Of a DNA stretch of 64,000 nucleotides, positions 23,067 through 33,164 are shown one piece after another (the first letter of the stretch is position 1; every line of letters starts with the position of its first letter). The stretch covers positions 124,001 through 188,000 of the forward strand of contig WION01000047.1 in NCBI GenBank assembly GCA_015039365.1. The letters are read 5' to 3'. Position numbers and translations under genes: made by a program. A model generated the notes under the pieces. The model saw only the letters and a program-made list of their open reading frames with translations, was not told the DNA's origin and did no database searches. The stretch is from Amanita rubescens (lineage: Eukaryota > Basidiomycota > Agaricomycetes > Agaricales > Amanitaceae).

Positions 23067-24618
23067 TTCGGTTTTGGGATGGCAATGCATTGGTTTCTGT
23101 ACTTTAAGCTTTCTGTGTAATGATGAATACTTATTTTACTGCAGTTGCAGTTGGTATTTGCATAATTCATTAGACCGTGCCGAGACTCTTCTGTTGTTCT
23201 AAGTAGCCACGCTTAGACGCCCTCGCACCTCCCAATTGGAGCTATGCTCCTTTAAATATAATCACCCTGACATTGCACAGTGCTGTCTGGAATCGAAATT
23301 ACAGATGTATAACGCTATCGCGGATGAAGAATCTGTGCTGTGAACGACTTGACATGTTCCCAGGAGTGCCATTTCAGGCACGTCTAACAGCACTCCGTCC
23401 CGAGGTCACCTAACCTCTGAAGATCTGATCAGTGATCGCATGTCGCGCTACCTTTGACGTGCGACTTGTTAGTTGTTTGGGCGTCATCGATCATAGGGGT
23501 CTGGAGGTTAGCCTGTAAATTATTTGAAAATGAAAATCAATTTGAAAAGTATTGCAGGATGCCTTTGTACGTGCCGGTCAAGTCAGGGGATAGCAATTGT
23601 AACGAATGATCAACATCCAGTCATCCCGCGAACGTCTCCGAGGCTTTGTTCGATGCCTGTTATGGCAACTTGGCAGCGCTAAATGGACGGGTGGCACGAG
23701 TATCAGCGCTTCAAGGGCTGGGAACGTCAAGTAGCCAACCAAACTCAATATAATAATAACATCACCTCAACTTCCTTTCTAAACCTAGTAATAATTCTGG
23801 AGTCGAGGTCATGTTTAAATGCACCGAATAATGTCATACGAATAGTCGTACCTTCTCGTTATCTATATCAAATCAATGCCGTTTAATTTCCCAATTTCAT
23901 TGAAAAAAAGCGCCGTGACACGACCTCCTGAAATCCCGGATGCGATGCACACTGTACTATTGATTCGGCACGCAATCCCGCGCCTGAAGGAGTAGGTCAT
24001 TGCCTTGAAATAGCAAGCGACAGCCGATGTAGACCATTAAGCGTACTGCGAAGAGCGAGGGCACGACGAGTACAGTTCTGTGCGTCGTTCTGTGCATCGT
24101 GGGGTGTTTGCTTTCCGTTGCGTGCGTTCATGTTTTGAACCGAATACTTTCTTCGAAGCTTGGCGACGCAAGACATTTCTGCGCCTAACGAAGAGCCGTG
24201 CAAGGGTTCACAGCAATGAAAAGGAAGCGCCCAGATTTAGTTCCCTCAAACTACACATAGCGAGATGAACATGTACATACCAGCAACTGCTAGGCCACAC
24301 CACCACTCTCTTCTAGTCGACTCTAGGTTATACCTGAGCCACTCGCTCAATGGATTTCAAAGTTTGAGGGAGTCGAATCATTCCTCGTATCCACATGTGC
24401 ACTGATTATCGCCAAAAAGCCGTTATACAAGTACTGTGGAGTTCGCACATGGCAGATCAAGGGTCAAACCGTGGGAACGTGACACTCACGTTCTTAATTT
24501 ATAGACGGCTGTGTTACTTTTCTGCGACCTTCTCAATGCAGAAGACTTTCAAACACGCCAATCCATTTTCTGTGGGTTACAGCAGGACAGCGACTGCACA
24601 CCCTTTTTCTGGTGCTAG
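23067..24618. other. Intergenic
   Basis: No gene supported. At 24314-24376 a 63-bp stretch begins TAGTCGACTCTAGG and ends GAGGGAGTCGA, resembling the TIR of the transposon at 11396-12466; it may be a small relic. The rest holds only short random frames. Confidence 0.4.
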
Positions 24619-24626
24619 TATATAAT
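24619..24626 (+). promoter_or_regulatory. TATA box of orphan membrane-protein gene copy 1
   Basis: TATATAAT about 28 bp before the first ATG at 24654. The same TATATAA appears at matching places before the other copies (25995, 26371, 29874), which supports a functional core promoter. Confidence 0.6.
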
Positions 24627-24653
24627 GGGTCATTGTCTTCCTATACTCGCATC

Positions 24654-25427
24654 ATGGTCATGGGGGATATTCAAGCAGCTAACGAAGAACTAACCGGTTA
24701 CCTGCCTTCAGGTAAAAATTCCATTCCTTTTACTTCATCGGTAAGTCTTATCGATTGGTACATGCTAGAGACGAAAGAATTGACTTACAATTGATGTGTT
24801 TGCTCAGCTCGCCAGCGCAATGCCTTATGCCACGACGGTGCACTCTAGTAAACAAGCACTGGACAATCTCGTGAGGATGTTGTCTTCGCATTTAAGTGAA
24901 GCTTATGGTCCTTCTACTGAATCGGTAGGTCTTACCAGTTTTGCATGTCGGTAGGTGAAAAAACTAATTTACAAATCGACAATGCTCTCAGCACGCTAGT
25001 TCAATGCCTCATGCTACGACGACGCACACCACTGCCAATGTACCTTCGACCACCACTAAAAACTGGCCGTTGGGTACTGTCATGACCATCCCTTCTCCTA
25101 AGAGCGAATGTCGAGACGTCATGATGAACAATGTTAATATCAATATAAGCGTTAGCCTGAGAAAGATTGTGATTGCAATCCTGGTGCTGCTCACTATTCT
25201 CGTCGTAATGGCGGCCGGGTTCGTAGTGCTCTACTGTGCCTGCAACAAACGTTTTGCAAGCAGGTCCCGATTTCCAGTGAGTCTCAGACCAATCTAGTAA
25301 AGGAATCTGTTCAAAGTTGTCCTGTTTCTAGTCATACTACTCCCCTTCCGGTGTTAAATTACCAGAACAATCTCCTGAATTCGGATTGGATTCAAGGACG
25401 CCGGTCTCCCCCTGTCCTTCATACTAG
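24654..25427 (+). CDS. Small single-pass membrane protein, unknown family, copy 1
   Basis: Four exons: 24654-24740, 24808-24924, 24992-25276 and 25332-25427. All introns are phase 0 with GTAAGT, GTAGGT or GTGAGT donors, and exon lengths keep the frame. The product is 194 residues (192 if the second ATG, 24660, is used). It has an N-terminal region with HLSEAYGPST, a Thr-rich stretch with WPLGTVM, an amphipathic ISVSLRKIV, one transmembrane helix (about 22 residues, IAILVLLTILVVMAAGFVVLY) followed by CACNKR, and a short cytosolic tail ending SPCPSY. No signal peptide is seen, so it is probably a type III or tail-proximal anchor. I do not recognise the family. Confidence 0.72.
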
Positions 25428-25854
25428 CAACGACACTCGCAATGGTGGGCGAGCTCAGAACGGTTCCGATCGTGGTGTCTCTTGTACCCTGTCAAATTAC
25501 GAAGAATGCCTACAGAACAAAATTAGGAGCGTTTTCGACATAGGATCGTATTAGTAGTTTTATGTAGGCTCGTCAATACAACAGGCTTGGAAGTTGGGAG
25601 TGCGCTCACCACCTTCTGGCTGCCTAATCGGGAAGCCCCACGTGGACTGGGCACCAGAGGTGCAACTGTACTGCAAAACCTCCTGGACCCTGGGAAGTTC
25701 ATTATTCTACTAGTCACCGGTCACCACAGCACATTACGCCACAACAAGGTGGACGCGAGGCAAAATGGAGGCGCTTCCGATGCCAGCATGGGCAGGAGTA
25801 CATTTTGATGCAAGGCGTGACGGCGTCCCATACGCCACCCGTTGTTCCGAAAGC
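25428..25854. other. 3' flank of copy 1
   Basis: 25550-25570 (GTATTAGTAG then TTTATGTA) recurs after copy 3 at 30886-30905, so the duplicated unit includes the 3' flank. The rest has no recognised gene. Confidence 0.45.
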
Positions 25855-26158
25855 TGAATGGATTACACCTGGCTTGCGGACGCTAGCCAGCCAAGCTGGC
25901 GCATGTCCTCAGTTTCATCAGAGCTGAGTTATTGGTGTTACAGCAATTCAGCCGGATGGCGCGCCTGTTATGTGGGCATTCGCCTTGTCAGTGGTATATA
26001 ACATAGTGGACCTTTCGCAAGTGTCTACGCAAGCAAGCGAAACTTATGGCTCTTTTTCTGTTTTGGTGAGTCTTACATACCGACGAGGAACGTTGTTAAA
26101 TAAGGTTGATATATGTCAACAGTGCGCGAGTTCGACATTCAACGTTACCGCACCATAG
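25855..26158 (+). pseudogene. Truncated copy of the orphan membrane-protein gene
   Basis: Contains the promoter repeat (TTACAGCAATTCAGCC at 25939-25954), a TATATAAC box at 25995, a first-exon segment ending in the SETYGSFSVL equivalent of SEAYGPS, a GTGAGT...CAACAG intron, and the first codons of the next exon, then stops at TAG 26156-26158. The transmembrane exon is absent. Confidence 0.6.
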
Positions 26159-26318
26159 TAGCGAGATGAGAGGCAGAAACCCCCAAAGCCAGCTGACACA
26201 ACAGGGCTATAGATTTTATGCCAAACATCCCAATTATCTGGCTTGTGGGTGCTAGCAGCCGCAGCCATACGGCTAAAATGCTGGTGCATCTTCTCAGTTC
26301 CATCAGCTGAGCCATTAT

Positions 26319-26378
26319 TATTACAGCAACTCAGCCTGACGGATACGCCAGGCGGGATTGGCCTCAATAGTATATAAC
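26319..26378 (+). promoter_or_regulatory. Conserved promoter block of the orphan family (copy 2)
   Basis: The segment TTACAGCAACTCAGCCTGAC, then GCCAGGCGGG, then TATATAACGCGGCC (TATA at 26371) is matched at 29819-29884 before copy 3 and partly at 25937-26005. This is the same upstream block duplicated with the gene. Confidence 0.6.
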
Positions 26379-26433
26379 GCGGCCTTTTTGTTAAAGAAAT
26401 GGGAAGGATTAACGACAGACTGGTTTTTCGCAA

Positions 26434-27034
26434 ATGTTGTCTGCACGAGCAGGCGAAGCTTGTGGTCCTTCTTTGGTAAGTCTTAGCATCTTCATATGTC
26501 AACGAGGAACGTTGCTAATGTTGGTATGCTAACAGCGCGCCGGCGCAGCGTCCAACGCGACTGTGACGACGTGCACCACCACACCTCCTAGTCCCACCTC
26601 CGAGTGGCCTGTGGGCAACGCCACGACACCCCCTGGTCCCAAAGAAGGAAATGATGGTCCTGCTATGAAAAATGGCAATAGCCTGAACAGTATAAGCGCC
26701 AGTCTGCAAAAGATCGTCGTTGCGATCGTGTGGCTGACCAGTTTGTCGCCAGCATCTTTGCCGTCGTAGCTTGTTTGCTTTATTGTATATGCCGCTACCT
26801 GCACAGCCATTCTGAAGACGAGAAGTCGCTTAGCTTTCACTTCAGGCCATACAAAGATATGGTAAGTCCTGGGAAATCTCTGGAGAAAATTGTCTAAAGA
26901 TGTTTTGTTTCTAGCCAGCTGGTCGGACGATCTATATTACAGCCGATCGCAACCGCCGCCCCGTCGTTGATTCGTTGGGTTTAGTGACACCAATTTCACC
27001 TTGTCCTTCATACGAAACTTGGAGCTTTAAATAA
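26434..27034 (+). pseudogene. Orphan membrane-protein gene copy 2, frameshifted in the TM exon
   Basis: Exons 26434-26475, 26536-26861 and 26915-27034 line up with copies 1 and 3, with the same GTAAGT donors. Exon 2 is 326 nt, one short of a multiple of three. The reading frame changes near 26742-26745, where copy 3 has AATTTTGTC and this copy AGTTTGTC; a lost T in the run would explain it. After that point the other frame gives a TM segment VASIFAVVACLLYCIC and a normal tail ending CPSYETWSFK. Also, the family's usual start (ATG 26399) is out of frame, so initiation would have to be at 26434. It could also be a sequencing error. Confidence 0.62.
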
Positions 27035-27048
27035 ATGGACCTGCTTTT

Positions 27049-27170
27049 TCTCAGGGTTTTCGGAGTGACGACCCTGAATGTCATACGAGCGTCTATACAT
27101 TTGTTGCGGAGATTCTTGTTCAAGTTGTGCCTGTCGTTGTTGTCACAGCGGTGTCACAGTCAGTACAGGG
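27049..27170 (+). pseudogene. Fragment of a malate dehydrogenase gene
   Basis: Closely matches one internal exon of the MDH gene at 37638-37768 (FGVTTL and VIRAS are readable in both), with about 20-30 nt missing in the middle. It includes bases corresponding to intron flanks on both sides (a TTTTCTCAGG acceptor and GTCAGT), so it is a genomic fragment and not a retrocopy. It lies directly after copy 2. Confidence 0.75.
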
Positions 27171-28341
27171 CGCGTACTACTTCTCCTCACTACCACCTCG
27201 GTCCCCCTCTTTCACCAGCCTTGTCAAGCGGATCATGGATGATTGACTCAATCGTCCAGCTGATATCAGCCAGAGCAGTTGTTTCATCACGATCCTGAAC
27301 CATTGGAATGTTTAACTGCGCTTTATATGCCATATGGCCTTTGCTCGATCCCGACATCACCGCCGACACATTCCTCGCGGCGATGATCAAATCCACGCAT
27401 TCGTTCTGTCGTAATTAATGTTGGAGAAAAGGCATTGACGTTCTCAGGCTTCTCCGCCTCAACGTTTATTCCAAGGAAACAGGGCTTCAAAATCGATGGT
27501 TGTCGCACTCCTCTTTTCTGACGACAACAAACCCCTACGCTACAAGGATCTTCGTCGAGTAGTGCTCCAGTGCTCCACGGAGTTCACTCGATGTGGAAAG
27601 CACTCTCTATCGTCCAATCCGCTGTGTCAGGTGGTGGGGAACTAGAACCCTTAATGACATCGGCTGTGTCATCAACTCGGTCGGTTTTATCCGCTTTCGA
27701 CGCGCACGTTGGCGACTGCGCGTGCCAAACGCGAGCACAGATGCTCTGGGAGCTAGTCCAACCTGAGAAGCAAGAGGCCTTCAAGCGCGGTCGCGATGCT
27801 GCAGGAAATCAGAATCCACGCCGCATCGCTTCTGCAGGATCTTGAGATAGCACGTATTCCTGGGCTTGGCGCGCTGAATACTTTGGGGAGTATGGAAGCA
27901 CACCGGGTTCATTCGAATTCTTATGAGCCTCCCACCAATTCCAAAACCGCTAAGGACGAAACTGGTTGTAAACGTATGTTATCCATCGGAAGGGTGGATC
28001 ATAATTTGCTCAATGCTCGTTTCAAGGTACACCGCCTCAACAATCCCATTCCTCAAACCCTAAAGAGTCTTAGTTCACTTTACTGGATCGGGGGAATATG
28101 GAAGAGTATACGAGCTGGTTCAAAGGCAACAGAGCCAGCGAAGTAACCAGTGAACAAGGGAGGAGTTTGGGATTGGCATTGGAGTTCCCGGGTGTGGTGG
28201 GGAATGAGCCATTTATGGTTGAATGAAGCTGGATAAACGAGCGTCTTTAGGTAATGGAAATGTCATTGAACTGCTACAATCGCGCCAGGAACAAGCCTAC
28301 TACGTACGTCGAATTTCCGGCGCACCAAGTACGTTTATCAC
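27171..28341. other. Unassigned stretch before the FunK1 remnant
   Basis: Open frames run on both strands (27190-27396 minus, 27570-27845 plus, 27796-28146 plus) with no domain I know. The 27584-27840 region reads like helical protein in the plus strand (QSAVSGGGELEPLMTSAVSS) and could be a decayed gene. Confidence 0.35.
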
Positions 28342-29424
28342 GTGTCAATGCCCCCTTACTTTGGCTCCGTTTGGGCTGTTGCTTCCTGCCTCGGTATGCT
28401 GGAAACTCATGGCACTGGTTCCTCAGGATCGCTGGATATCTACCCGAAATGTGAATTTGACGCCATCTCCTCATCTGCATCACCAGTCATCGCTCGCACT
28501 GACCTGGGACGGCCTGCCCCCCTTCTGATTGGTTGGAATCGAAAACTGCAGCCCATTGATATCGAGCTCAAGGATAGCGAGGATAAAAACGATCGTGTTT
28601 CAGGAGTCGTCTCTCACGTTGTCAACCTCGATCGAACTCGTACTAGCATGACGGCATTATGCCACATTTCTGAGCCAATGACAACGTTTACATGTTCGAA
28701 GCAGGTTATAGAAGCCGTTCGGGACGCCATCAAAGGTATGTTGTTGAACGACGGTCAATCTTCTCGGTGGCCTATAAGCCAACCAATAAACATAGGACAC
28801 AAAGTCCTTGTGGAATGTGGCCTACTCCATCAAGATATAAGTGCAAGCAATGTTTCGCTAGCCAAGTCCGGGCAGTTCAAGGGGTTTCTTCATAACTTGG
28901 ATTACAGCATCTATGCGCGGGAACAGGGCCAAGACGAGAATTGTCGACTAGGCACGCTCTCATATGGCATCCCCAGGATGGTAGGCTGATATATATGCAT
29001 TGGAACGTGCCACGAGTCTTATGCGACAATTTAGGGAACCTTTGAATTCATGGCAAGGGATATTCTGGGCGGTGACCCGCACCCTCCGAAGGATGATCTC
29101 GAATCTTTTTTCTGGTTGCTCGCGTGGACCATCTTTCGTCGTATGTATTATGCTCGGGCATTGAAATCCCTGAAGAAGGTATTTAACAACCCCTGGGACG
29201 CACGGTCGGCAAGGGCGGCCAAAACCACATGGCTTGCAGATGTGGCGCTAGACGAGAAAATTGTCACCGAGAGAAACGTGAGGACCGAGTCGTTCATACC
29301 ACAACTTGCCCGTTTGTTACTGGAGCCCGATGTAGACCACAGTCGTATGCTTCTCGTCTTTGAGGATGTGCTCAACAGGCTGGCCCAACTGGAAGGCGAG
29401 GCACGACGCGCCGGGGACGAATAA
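28342..29424 (+). pseudogene. FunK1-type protein kinase, N-terminally truncated and catalytically altered
   Basis: C-terminal kinase part of the fungus-specific FunK1 family. A GTATGT...CATAG intron (28736-28793) joins VIEAVRDAIKG in frame to HKVLVECGLL. The catalytic loop reads HQDISASNV (family HRDIS..N) and the metal-binding position reads FLHNLDYS, with Asn where LIDLDY has Asp. After a second intron come GTFEFMARDIL and DDLESFFWLLAW, both hallmark FunK1 motifs, ending at 29422-29424. The N-lobe before 28342 is not recognisable. The gene may be a pseudogene or a pseudokinase; it has split the orphan membrane-protein array. Confidence 0.65.
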
Positions 29425-29818
29425 CACTACCATATGCATCAGTTGTGGAAGGACGATCAGCTACTATTGGTGGTATGATCGATTACAGTGTTAGCCGTGT
29501 TAGTTCCACCTATCCTGTGCATTTGTATCGCAGTGAATTTGTTTCAGCATCGTGACAATCGAGATTCCGTAGTAGAAACGGGTCTGAACTGAGGATCAGC
29601 GCTATCAGCCTTGACCACAGCATGTCATATGTTACGCCATGGGTATGGCGAGGCACAAGGCTGAATCTCTCAAAGCCGACAGGGCTACAGGTTTGATGCC
29701 AGCCGTCCCATATATTCAGATTACCTGGCTTGCGGGTGTTAACAACTGCCAGGCTCCAGCCAGACAGTGAAAAAATGCTGGCGCATCTCCTCAGCTCCAT
29801 CAAAGCCGAGCCATTATT
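29425..29818. other. Upstream flank of copy 3
   Basis: 29630-29800 matches 26170-26320 (upstream of copy 2), part of the duplicated unit. No gene. Confidence 0.5.
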
Positions 29819-29884
29819 GTTACAGCAATTCAGCCTGACAGACACGCCAGGTGGCGTTGGGTATTCGCCTCACTATATAACGCG
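29819..29884 (+). promoter_or_regulatory. Conserved promoter block of the orphan family (copy 3)
   Basis: TTACAGCAATTCAGCCTGAC, GCCAGGTGGCG and TATATAACGCGGGAC (TATA at 29874) match the block before copy 2. The ATG at 29922 is about 45 bp further on. Confidence 0.6.
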
Positions 29885-29921
29885 GGACGTTCTGTTCTAA
29901 ATTTTTATCACCGGCGTAGAA

Positions 29922-30859
29922 ATGGAAGCGGCTAACGACAAACTGGATGATTTCTCACAACTGCCATCCGCGCAAGCAGGCGAAGCTTATGGTCCTAGTA
30001 TATTGGTAAGTCTTACCATTGTTATGTATCGACGAGGAACGTTGTTGAGGTTGGAATATGCTAACAGTGCAATGATTGGCCATTAGGCATCGACACGGAC
30101 GTCCCTCCTACAGGAAATGGAATTACCATGGATGATGGTAGTAATTGCACCATAGGCACCAGCTTGCGGAAGGTCGTCATTGTGATTGTAATGCTGGTCA
30201 ATTTTGTCATCGTGGCAGTATCTGCCGGATACCTTTATTGCGCATACTTTTCGGGTCTTTCAAGCGAAGTTTATGGTCCTCCTACTTTATTGGTAAGTAT
30301 TCCTGGTTTTTATATATATCGGGGATAGAGAAATTGATTTACAATCGCTATATGCACTCAGCACGCCCGTGCAATGCAATGCACCACGGTGACTTACGCC
30401 ATTCCACCTTCGACTACACTCGATGGTTGGCCATTGGGAACCGCCACGCGCACCCCCGCTTCTACAGGGGAATGTGTTCAAGACAATCTCGTGAACGATG
30501 ACAACGAGAATATAAGCACCAGCTTACGAAATATGACGATCGCAATCTTGGTGTTAATCAGTTTTGCTATTTTACTAGCGATGGCCAGAGTTCTTTATCG
30601 CGCTTACCAGAACCAGAAGAAAGACTCTGAAGACGCAACGCTGGCACCGCTCCCCGCGCCATACGGGCCATACAAACTGGTAAGTCTCAGAAAAACAATT
30701 TGTTGAAGAAAATGACGGTATTTTTTTTTCTAGTCACCTAACCGACTGGTCCGTGTTACACCCAATCGCAATCACAGCCGCCCCTTCACTGTTGACGCCG
30801 ACTCATCGGGACTATCTTTTGAATTAACACCAATTCCACCTTGTCCCCCTTATATCTGA
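29922..30859 (+). CDS. Orphan membrane protein copy 3, internally duplicated
   Basis: Exons 29922-30005, 30068-30292, 30362-30679 and 30734-30859 are all frame-preserving (28, 75, 106 and 41 codons; 250 residues). It carries two modules. Each has a WPLG motif, a TSLRK or TSLRN segment and a hydrophobic helix (VIVIVMLVNFVIVAVSAGYLY and AILVLISFAILLAMARVLY), so it spans the membrane twice, unlike copy 1. SEVYGPPTLL in exon 2 repeats GEAYGPSIL of exon 1, showing that a whole exon pair was doubled. The tail ends PIPPCPPYI. No family recognised. Confidence 0.72.
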
Positions 30860-31476
30860 TGGCAAGTTTAGGAGGATTTAAATCGTGTATTAGTAGCTTT
30901 ATGTAAATGGAATTCCCTCTCGTCGAATTTGTGAATGTCATTCAGTGCACCAGGAGTTACAGAGTGGCAGCTAGACCGGTTGACACAGTTGATGGCTATT
31001 CTAATTACAAACCATTTATCCCATTTGCTATACACCTGAGGTAGTCTCGTTCCCAGACGTAATGAGCGATGAGTCCCGTGTGTGAGCATTCGGAGTAAGC
31101 CGGGCTGAGTTTTAATTTGGGTTGTTGCGCACGACAACTCGCTCTATAACGTCTGGCGCAAAACAACCGCGAGGGGGGTCAACTGGGTTTACTGATGTCG
31201 CTATTTATAAAACCAAAAGCGTTGAAGTGACACGTGCGCATGGGACGCTGTTGTATGCCTCTTGAGATCTGAGATGCGATGTTAAGACCAGCTGCCGTTC
31301 TAACTGATGACGATATTATTTGGTTGTGCTTGGCAAGACGCGGCACGGCAAATGCCGTTGTCTTAAAATGCGATTCCTTCAACACTTTGGAACTAGATAT
31401 TCGGAAACCTCGATAGCAATATACCTTCTTCTCGCATAACGCAGGAAATGAAAAGCGCGTTTCAGTCTCGAACATC
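30860..31476. other. Intergenic
   Basis: The first ~40 bp match the 3' flank of copy 1. The remainder shows no gene I can support; a 99-codon antisense frame at 31179-31478 lacks any domain and overlaps the start of the next gene's upstream region. Confidence 0.4.
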
Positions 31477-32912
31477 ATGAGAACCAGGCTCCCAACTTTG
31501 TCTTACAACCCGACAGGTTTTTTGTGGAACGAAGATTTTCACAGTTCCGCGTACACAAAGCGACGAGTGTTTCCACGAACGGATCTTCAACACCTCGTTC
31601 CATGGAATACATTTGAAACAGAGATCAGCGAGGCTATTACTACTCGCATGCTCGATGGGCATTCCCTTAGACGCCGAATATGACATCGGGTCCCTACCAA
31701 AGAAACGATCGCGCGTGCGGAACGAAGAAGATATTCGACTTCAGGCGACAGTACAGCTGCACTATTTGGTGGAAGAGGTGCTGGATATACTTGGGATTGA
31801 AGGAGAGTTCTCCACGCCAGAGTCTGGGAATAATCAGATCGTTGGAGCGCCTGACTTTTCTTGGTTGCGGGCTCCCACCAGGCATCCCAAGGTTGTGGTA
31901 CGTGTATCAATGATTTCTATTTTTGATAGGCCTCATCTTTGTGGGACAGGTAGTATACAAGACAAAATGGGCGGCCCCTCTTGAGAACTTGCCTGCGTAT
32001 TTTCAAAGTAGAGATCCCTCGGCTGGCTCAACAGTCGATCGACGCTGTCTTCCAACTCTACGGCTACATGACATTTAACGAGAACAAATATGGCATACTC
32101 AATAATATGGAGTGTGCTTGGTTTTTCCAACGCGTTGAGACTCCCGAAGGCCGAGGCAAAACCTTGCAGTACTACGGGCCGATCAGTTTTGATTCGGTTC
32201 ATTCGCCAAGTATGCTCAAAGCCTTTGTGGGCACTATTCTGCTTGCCGAAACTGCACCTAGTACCTGGTTTCATAGTTCCCCAACCTCCGCCAATGTACC
32301 CCCGGCCGATACTTCGGTACATCTGCCACAGCTACTCGTAGCCGTGACGCAGCCATTGCGCAGGCACAGTCATACCATTCGGTCGTCGAGGCCGGATCAT
32401 ATCCGGTTTTGCCACTTGACCCTCGTCTTTGCTATTTTGACCATACTTCCGTGCGTCATGCTCCGCAACGAGGCTGTACATTAAAGGCAAAACTGGTGAA
32501 ACGATTTTTGAACCTGGATGTCTTCTGCAAAATTATAGACCTTTTTCAGAGGGGAGATGCCATGGATGCGCTCAATAAGGAGGTACGCAATTATGCTACC
32601 TTGCAGCATCTACAAGGCACAGTTATTCCACGCGTCCATGGATATTACGATGTTTGGGGACTCTTGAGGCTCCTTGTGCTCGAAGATGTTGGTACTGCAA
32701 TCCCTGAAGTTGGGCCAATCAATCCCCGGACGAGGGAACGGATGATATCCACTCTTGCTCGCGTCCACTTGGCAGGATATGTTCACGGTGATATTGCACG
32801 ACGCAACTTCTGCCAGAAGGGTCATGCGATATTCTTGGTCGACTTAGAGACGTTGGCGGCGGGAAGTCACGCCCAAATGACAGCTGAATTAGCCCAAATT
32901 AATGCATTGTAG
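31477..32912 (+). CDS. PD-(D/E)XK-like / fungal protein-kinase fusion
   Basis: Reads as a multi-exon gene of a family common in agarics. The N-terminal half has LPTLSYNPTGFLWNEDF, a helical stretch QLHYLVEEVLDILGIEGEF, PDFSWLR, an intron, then VVYKTKWAAPLENLPAYFQ and QSIDAVFQLYGYMTFNENKY, the layout of an REase-like fold; the usual Glu before the Lys seems to be Val here. The C-terminal half is kinase-like: TLKAKLVKRFLNL, PRVHGYYDVWGLLRLLVLED, catalytic loop HGDIARRNFC and IFLVDLETL (metal-binding Asp kept), ending at 32910-32912. Splice sites between 32300 and 32409 were not resolved, so a break there is possible. Substrate unknown. Confidence 0.55.
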
Positions 32913-33164
32913 ACTGTTTCTTACACCTGAATTGCATGCAACAATTTCACACTTGACTAATTAACGGGACAGTTATCGAGTGAAATGTGATTCGGCGATT
33001 ATGCAGGCTGTGACGAAAGGCATTTACAATTGAGCCCAAGTGGATAGATACCTTAATTCGGGTTGGCGAGCGGTACTATATAGAAGTCTGAGAATTACTA
33101 CATGATAAGACTACTAGAAGTTATGTAGACGTGTAAGAGCACGCTCGCAACTCGTTAACGTACC

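Noticed and set aside
27049..27170. Retrocopied malate dehydrogenase
   Set aside because: It carries intron-flank bases on both sides and only one exon, so a DNA-level fragment fits better.
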